NCBI RefSeq assembly: GCF_020169335.1
Contig: NZ_JAIEZN010000001.1
Coordinates: 1,071,426-1,135,425, forward strand
Direction of reading: 5' to 3'
Origin: Devosia aquimaris
GTDB taxonomy: Bacteria; Pseudomonadota; Alphaproteobacteria; Rhizobiales; Devosiaceae
DNA length: 64,000 nt
In this document: positions 60,235-64,000 of the stretch, piece by piece
Numbering within the stretch: position 1 is the stretch's first letter
Layout of the letters: every line of letters starts with the position of its first letter
Position numbers and translations under genes: made by a program
Notes under the pieces: generated by a model
What the model was told of the DNA's origin: nothing
Seen by the model: only the letters and a program-made list of their open reading frames with translations
Databases searched by the model: none

Positions 60235-60909
60235 CTAAAGTTCTGGCTGCCAAAGGCCAGTGGGGGCCAGTCTCAGGCGCGGTGATGCCAGCGGGGCCAC
60301 CGTCACGTCCTGGAATTCTGCAAGCCCGGTCCGCCACAGCTCGCCCTGCAACATGGCCGCCCCGATTGCGGCCGGGCGCAGGCCTGCGTCGGACAGCAGG
60401 GCCAGGACCGCGACCATCGAAGTGCCAGAACTGATCACATCATCGATGACCGCAATGCGCCGACCCTGCAGAAGCGGCAGCATGCGTGGGTCCAGATAGA
60501 TGCGCTTCTGCTGGCCCGGACTGGTGATGGAACTCAGTGGGGCCGACAGCTTGTCGTCATACCAGAACTTGCGCGACGTCCCCAGCGGCACCATGCGGAC
60601 ATGGCCAAGGCGGCGCGCGACATTGTTGGCCAAGGTGAGGCCGAGTGTCGGTACGCCAACAATCACGTCGGGCGCCAGCGGCTGCAACTGCTGGGCCAGT
60701 GCGCTCGACAAGGCATCCTCGACCGCAAAGCTTGCCTGGTTGATGATCAACGACGCGACAGCCGCTGTGCCATCACCGGGCAACACGCGAATGGGCAGAT
60801 GTACAAACCGGCCATCCGGCAGGCGGGCAGGGTAGGCCGTCGACCATCCGCCTCCACCAGTGACTACGGGAGTCTCATCAACCTGCTGCCAGAATTGGTG
60901 TGGATCCAT
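60235..60909 (-). CDS. Phosphoribosyltransferase family protein
   Basis: About 224 residues. The PRPP-binding motif RRIAVIDDVISSGTSMV (about 155-171) is intact, and VPTLGLTLANNVARRLGHVRM (in parts) resembles the purine-binding half. The family includes adenine, xanthine and orotate phosphoribosyltransferases; the gene sits next to a nucleoside degradation/import cluster, so purine salvage is likely. The ATG at 60909 follows AGAGGAACC; a longer open frame upstream is rejected. Opposite strand to the adenine deaminase-like gene. Confidence 0.82.
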   Translation of the reverse strand: MDPHQFWQQVDETPVVTGGGGWSTAYPARLPDGRFVHLPIRVLPGDGTAAVASLIINQASFAVEDALSSALAQQLQPLAPDVIVGVPTLGLTLANNVARRLGHVRMVPLGTSRKFWYDDKLSAPLSSITSPGQQKRIYLDPRMLPLLQGRRIAVIDDVISSGTSMVAVLALLSDAGLRPAAIGAAMLQGELWRTGLAEFQDVTVAPLASPRLRLAPTGLWQPEL

Positions 60910-60961
60910 GGTTCCTCTCTTTAGCGGACAGTCATGTTCCATCAAGTGGCATAGGGGAGGT

Positions 60962-63900
60962 TCAGCCGGCGATCGGCTGAACCTCCGTTGCATCTGGCGT
61001 CACCCGGTCTTCGGGCTTGGGTGGCTGAATACGGAACCACGCAACGTAGAGCGCCGGCAGGAACAGCAGTGTCAGCGCTGTGCCGACAATAATCCCACCC
61101 ATCATGGCGTAGGCCATGGGACCCCAGAAGACCTCGCGTGAGATGGGGATCAGGGCAAGGCTTGCCGCAAGGGCCGTCAGGATGATCGGTCGCAGGCGGT
61201 GTTGCGTGGCTTCTGTCACGGCCTGCCAGGCCTCGACGCCGGTCGAGCGCAGGTGCTCGATCTGCACGACCAGGATCACCGAGTTCCGGATCAGGATACC
61301 GATCAGTGCCAGCACGCCAAGCAAGGCAACAAAGCCAAGCGGTGCGCCACTCAGAAGCAAAGCGGCAACCACGCCGATCAGGCCCAGCGGTGCCACAGCA
61401 AACACAAGGAACAACCGCTGGAAACTCTGCAACTGCAGCATGAGCAGCGTGGCCATGACGAAGAGCATGAGAGGGGCAATGGCAAAGATCGGCGCCTGGG
61501 ACTCTGCCGTTGACTCGACCGTGCCACCCACTTCGACGCTGTAGCCTGTCGGGAGCTTACTGACAAAAGACTCGAGGCCTGGCGCCAGATCGGCGGCGAT
61601 GGTGGCAGCCTGCGTCTTGTCAGTGATGGTGGCCTTGAGGGTTATTGTCGCCTGGCCGCTGCGGCGCTTGATCACCGGCTGCTCAAGCTCATAGCCAAAC
61701 GTGGCAACGCTCGCCAGAGGGACCGACCCGCGGGCGGTCGTGATGCTGGTGTTGCGCAGCATCTCGATAGAGTTGCGCTCCTGCTCGGTCGCCCGGCCCA
61801 CGACATTGACGAGATAGGTTGTATCCCGCACCTGTGTCACGGTGACACCACCAACGATGCCGTTCAGAGCATAGCTTATGTCGGCCGATGTCACGCCCAA
61901 CTGGGCAGCGTTGTCCTGCAGCACATTGACCTTGATCACGCGGGCCGGTTCATTCCAGTCAAAGGTGATTTTGCCCAGGCGCTTGTCCTGCGCCATCACG
62001 CCGGCGAACTGGTTGGCAAGCTTGCGGACCGTCTCCGGGTCAGGTCCGGACACTCGATATTGCACCGGCCGACCAACGGGTGGGCCGATATCAAGCAGAC
62101 GCACGAACACATCGGTGCCGGGCAGGTTCTCATTGGCCCAGGGCTGCAGATCAGCGCGCAGTCGGTCACGGGCCTCCAGGGATTTCGAGACAATGATGAC
62201 CTGCCCGACGGACGGGTTCTGCGGTTCAGGATCAAATGTCAGCAGGAAGCGGCTGGCGCCCTGGCCAACGTAGGAACTCCAGTGTGCGACATCGTCATTG
62301 CCGACGAGCTTTTCCTGTTCGAACTTGTCGAGCACGGCCTTGGTGGCCTGGATGGTACTATCCTTGGGAAGATTGAAGTCCACCACCAGCTCAACGCGAT
62401 CCGAATTGGGAAAGAACTGCTGTTCCACCAGGCGCAAGCCCCCGATAGATGCGACCAGCGCCACCACGCAGATGCCGATGGTCAGCCATCGTTGCCGCAT
62501 GCAGACGTCGAGGGCACTGGCAAAGGCTCGGGCCATCCGGCCGGGACCATGGGCCTTATGGGCAATGGTCTTGGGCAGGATGAGCACGCCAAGAAGAGGC
62601 GTAAAAAGCACCGCGACCACCCATGACACCACAAGGGACACCGCAATCACCACAAACAGGGTGAAAACGAATTCGCCAGCGGAACTGTCGTTGAGGCCCA
62701 CGGGGATGTAGCTGGCAACCGTCACCAGGGTACCGGTCAGCATCGGGAAGGCCGTGGACGTATAGACATGGGTTGCTGCCTTGCGCAGCGTGTCGCCGGC
62801 TTCGAGCCGTGACACCATCATCTCCACGGCGATCATGGCGTCGTCGACCAGGAGGCCCAGCGCAATGATCAGGGCGCCCAGGGAAATACGCTGCAGCGAG
62901 ATGCCGAGATACTCCATGATCACGAAGGTGATCGCCAGGACCAGCGGGATAGCCAGGGCCACCACCAGACCGGCCCTGAGCCCCAGGCTGACAAAGCTGA
63001 CGGCCAACACGATGGCGACGGCTTCCAGCAGGCTCCGAAGAAAGTGCGAAACGGCCTCGTCGACGACTTCGGGCTGGTTGGAGACTTGATGCACGCCCAC
63101 GCCGACAGGCAGGTCCGCCACGGCTTCGTCAAGCGTCTTTTCCAAAGCCTCGCCGAATTTGAGCAGGTTCGAGTTCGGAATCATGCCGATGGCAAGGCTG
63201 ATGGCTGGCTGGCCGTTGTAGCGGAACATCGGGCTCGGGGGATCCACATAGCCGCGCGTCACGGTCGCAACGTCCGACAGGCGGAAGAATACGCTACCGA
63301 CGCGCAGATTGATGCTCTCAAGGCTCTGCTCGGATGTGAAGGCACCCCCGACACGGATGGCCACACGATCGTCGCCGGCTTCAATGACCCCCGACTGCGA
63401 CACCGAATTCTGCGCCTGCAGGGCCCCGACGATCGATTGGATATCCAGGCCGAAGGCGCGCAGCTTTTGCGTCGAGAACTCAAGGTAGATAACCTCGTCC
63501 TGCGTTCCCACGAGGTCAACCCGGCCAACATTGGGGACCTGGAGCACCTTGTCGCGCACCGTCTCCACATAGTCGCGCAGCTGACGCTCTGTCAGCCCGT
63601 CGGCAGTGAAGGCATAGATATTGCCGTAGACGTCGCCGAACCGGTCGTTGAAGAAGGGACCCCGTACGCCTTGGGGGAAGGTGCTGGCAATGTCGCCGAC
63701 CATGTTGCGCACCTGCGTCCATGCCGCTGTGACAGCGCTCCCGCGAACAGTATCCTTGAGGTGAACATAGACAACCGAGGTGCCGGCGGTTGTTGTGCTG
63801 TTGGTGTGGTCGAGCTCTGCCAGCTCCACCAGCTTGCTCTCGATGCGATCGGTAACCTGGTTGACCGTCTCGTCCACAGTTGCGCCTGGCCATTGCGCCG

Positions 63901-64000
63901 CGATGACCATGGTCTTGACGGTGAAGCTGGGGTCTTCCTCGCGCCCCAGGTTCATATAGGACATCACCCCGGCAACCGAGAGGATGATCATGAAGAACCA
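60962..64000 (-). CDS. RND efflux transporter permease (HAE family), 5' part outside the window
   Basis: More than 1000 residues of an AcrB-type inner-membrane pump; the frame is open to the window edge and the last few N-terminal residues are missing. Signatures: GREEDPSFTVKTMVIAAQWP near the start, PGATVDETVNQVTDRIE, the central LGLLVDDAMIAVEMM helix with acidic pair (transmembrane 4 motif of proton relay), and a matching C-terminal repeat (LLGVLALIGILIRNSVILV). It exports drugs or other hydrophobic compounds with a membrane-fusion protein and outer-membrane factor, which should lie upstream outside the window. Confidence 0.93.
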   Translation of the reverse strand, partial: WFFMIILSVAGVMSYMNLGREEDPSFTVKTMVIAAQWPGATVDETVNQVTDRIESKLVELAELDHTNSTTTAGTSVVYVHLKDTVRGSAVTAAWTQVRNMVGDIASTFPQGVRGPFFNDRFGDVYGNIYAFTADGLTERQLRDYVETVRDKVLQVPNVGRVDLVGTQDEVIYLEFSTQKLRAFGLDIQSIVGALQAQNSVSQSGVIEAGDDRVAIRVGGAFTSEQSLESINLRVGSVFFRLSDVATVTRGYVDPPSPMFRYNGQPAISLAIGMIPNSNLLKFGEALEKTLDEAVADLPVGVGVHQVSNQPEVVDEAVSHFLRSLLEAVAIVLAVSFVSLGLRAGLVVALAIPLVLAITFVIMEYLGISLQRISLGALIIALGLLVDDAMIAVEMMVSRLEAGDTLRKAATHVYTSTAFPMLTGTLVTVASYIPVGLNDSSAGEFVFTLFVVIAVSLVVSWVVAVLFTPLLGVLILPKTIAHKAHGPGRMARAFASALDVCMRQRWLTIGICVVALVASIGGLRLVEQQFFPNSDRVELVVDFNLPKDSTIQATKAVLDKFEQEKLVGNDDVAHWSSYVGQGASRFLLTFDPEPQNPSVGQVIIVSKSLEARDRLRADLQPWANENLPGTDVFVRLLDIGPPVGRPVQYRVSGPDPETVRKLANQFAGVMAQDKRLGKITFDWNEPARVIKVNVLQDNAAQLGVTSADISYALNGIVGGVTVTQVRDTTYLVNVVGRATEQERNSIEMLRNTSITTARGSVPLASVATFGYELEQPVIKRRSGQATITLKATITDKTQAATIAADLAPGLESFVSKLPTGYSVEVGGTVESTAESQAPIFAIAPLMLFVMATLLMLQLQSFQRLFLVFAVAPLGLIGVVAALLLSGAPLGFVALLGVLALIGILIRNSVILVVQIEHLRSTGVEAWQAVTEATQHRLRPIILTALAASLALIPISREVFWGPMAYAMMGGIIVGTALTLLFLPALYVAWFRIQPPKPEDRVTPDATEVQPIAG

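Overview
The window is a GC-rich, gene-dense stretch of a bacterial chromosome. The gene families and their arrangement point to an alphaproteobacterium of the order Hyphomicrobiales, probably Devosia-like; this is inference, since no rRNA is present. Supporting signs are sdhE overlapping mfd, an IalB-family periplasmic protein, paired small YeeE/YedE proteins, FliK followed by an orphan FlhB C-terminal domain (FhlB), RirA-type iron boxes and a ScfR-like XRE regulator. Neighbouring genes very often overlap by 1 or 4 bases (TGATG, ATGA, GTGA), so operons can be read with some confidence. No rRNA, CRISPR array, insertion sequence, prophage or integrase was seen, and no gene-free stretch exceeds about 260 bases.

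Layout. 1-9 kb: sdhE-mfd, an IalB-like protein with a strong terminator, a minus-strand operon of two sulfur-transport-like YeeE/YedE proteins with a UbiH-like monooxygenase, then TerC, a quinone oxidoreductase and tRNA-Ser(UGA). 9-15 kb: a DUF2161 nuclease-fold protein, a TetR regulator with an operator-like palindrome, an AraC/GyrI regulator, and a SoxR-like MerR regulator divergent from an MFS exporter across a SoxR-box-like site. 15-23 kb: the 5-oxoprolinase genes pxpB-pxpC-pxpA, convergent with a complete Liv-type ABC importer. 23-28 kb: a ScfR-like XRE regulator, a single-domain response regulator, a two-helix membrane protein and a sodium:solute-symporter/histidine-kinase fusion, which together look like a short-chain-fatty-acid (acetate) sensing module. 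28-36 kb: a potassium channel with a zinc ribbon, DUF1993, a glycosyltransferase, fliK-fhlB, a SleB-type cell wall hydrolase, a nucleosidase and a universal stress protein with an FNR-type box.

36-41 kb is a ferric-siderophore uptake locus: two tandem binding-protein paralogues diverge from two permeases and an ATPase across a 107-base region with two TGA-N9-TCA (RirA-type) boxes. 41-48 kb is a PotABCD-like importer operon that also encodes an Asp/Glu/hydantoin-type racemase and an acetyltransferase. It has a near-consensus sigma-54 promoter and a divergent GntR regulator.

48-61 kb is the most cohesive region and reads as a nucleoside/nucleobase catabolism and salvage island. On the minus strand are cytidine deaminase, a LacI regulator, a GATase-like protein and a free-standing RarA C-terminal-like domain. 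On the plus strand are a TRZ/ATZ-type amidohydrolase, a nucleoside hydrolase, a BMP-type ABC importer (binding protein, double ATPase, two permeases) and an adenine-deaminase-like protein, followed by a minus-strand phosphoribosyltransferase. The proposed flow is import, glycosidic cleavage, base deamination and PRPP-dependent salvage. The divergent promoter has a TTGACA -35, a LacI-type operator just downstream and a symmetric repeat element. The window ends inside an RND efflux pump gene.

No wholly new system is proven here. The best leads are the nucleoside island with its RarA-C-like orphan, the XRE regulator carrying a histidine-kinase-like dimerisation segment beside a transporter-type sensor kinase, the sigma-54-driven racemase/transporter operon, and the repeated placement of a strong hairpin directly after each ABC binding-protein gene.
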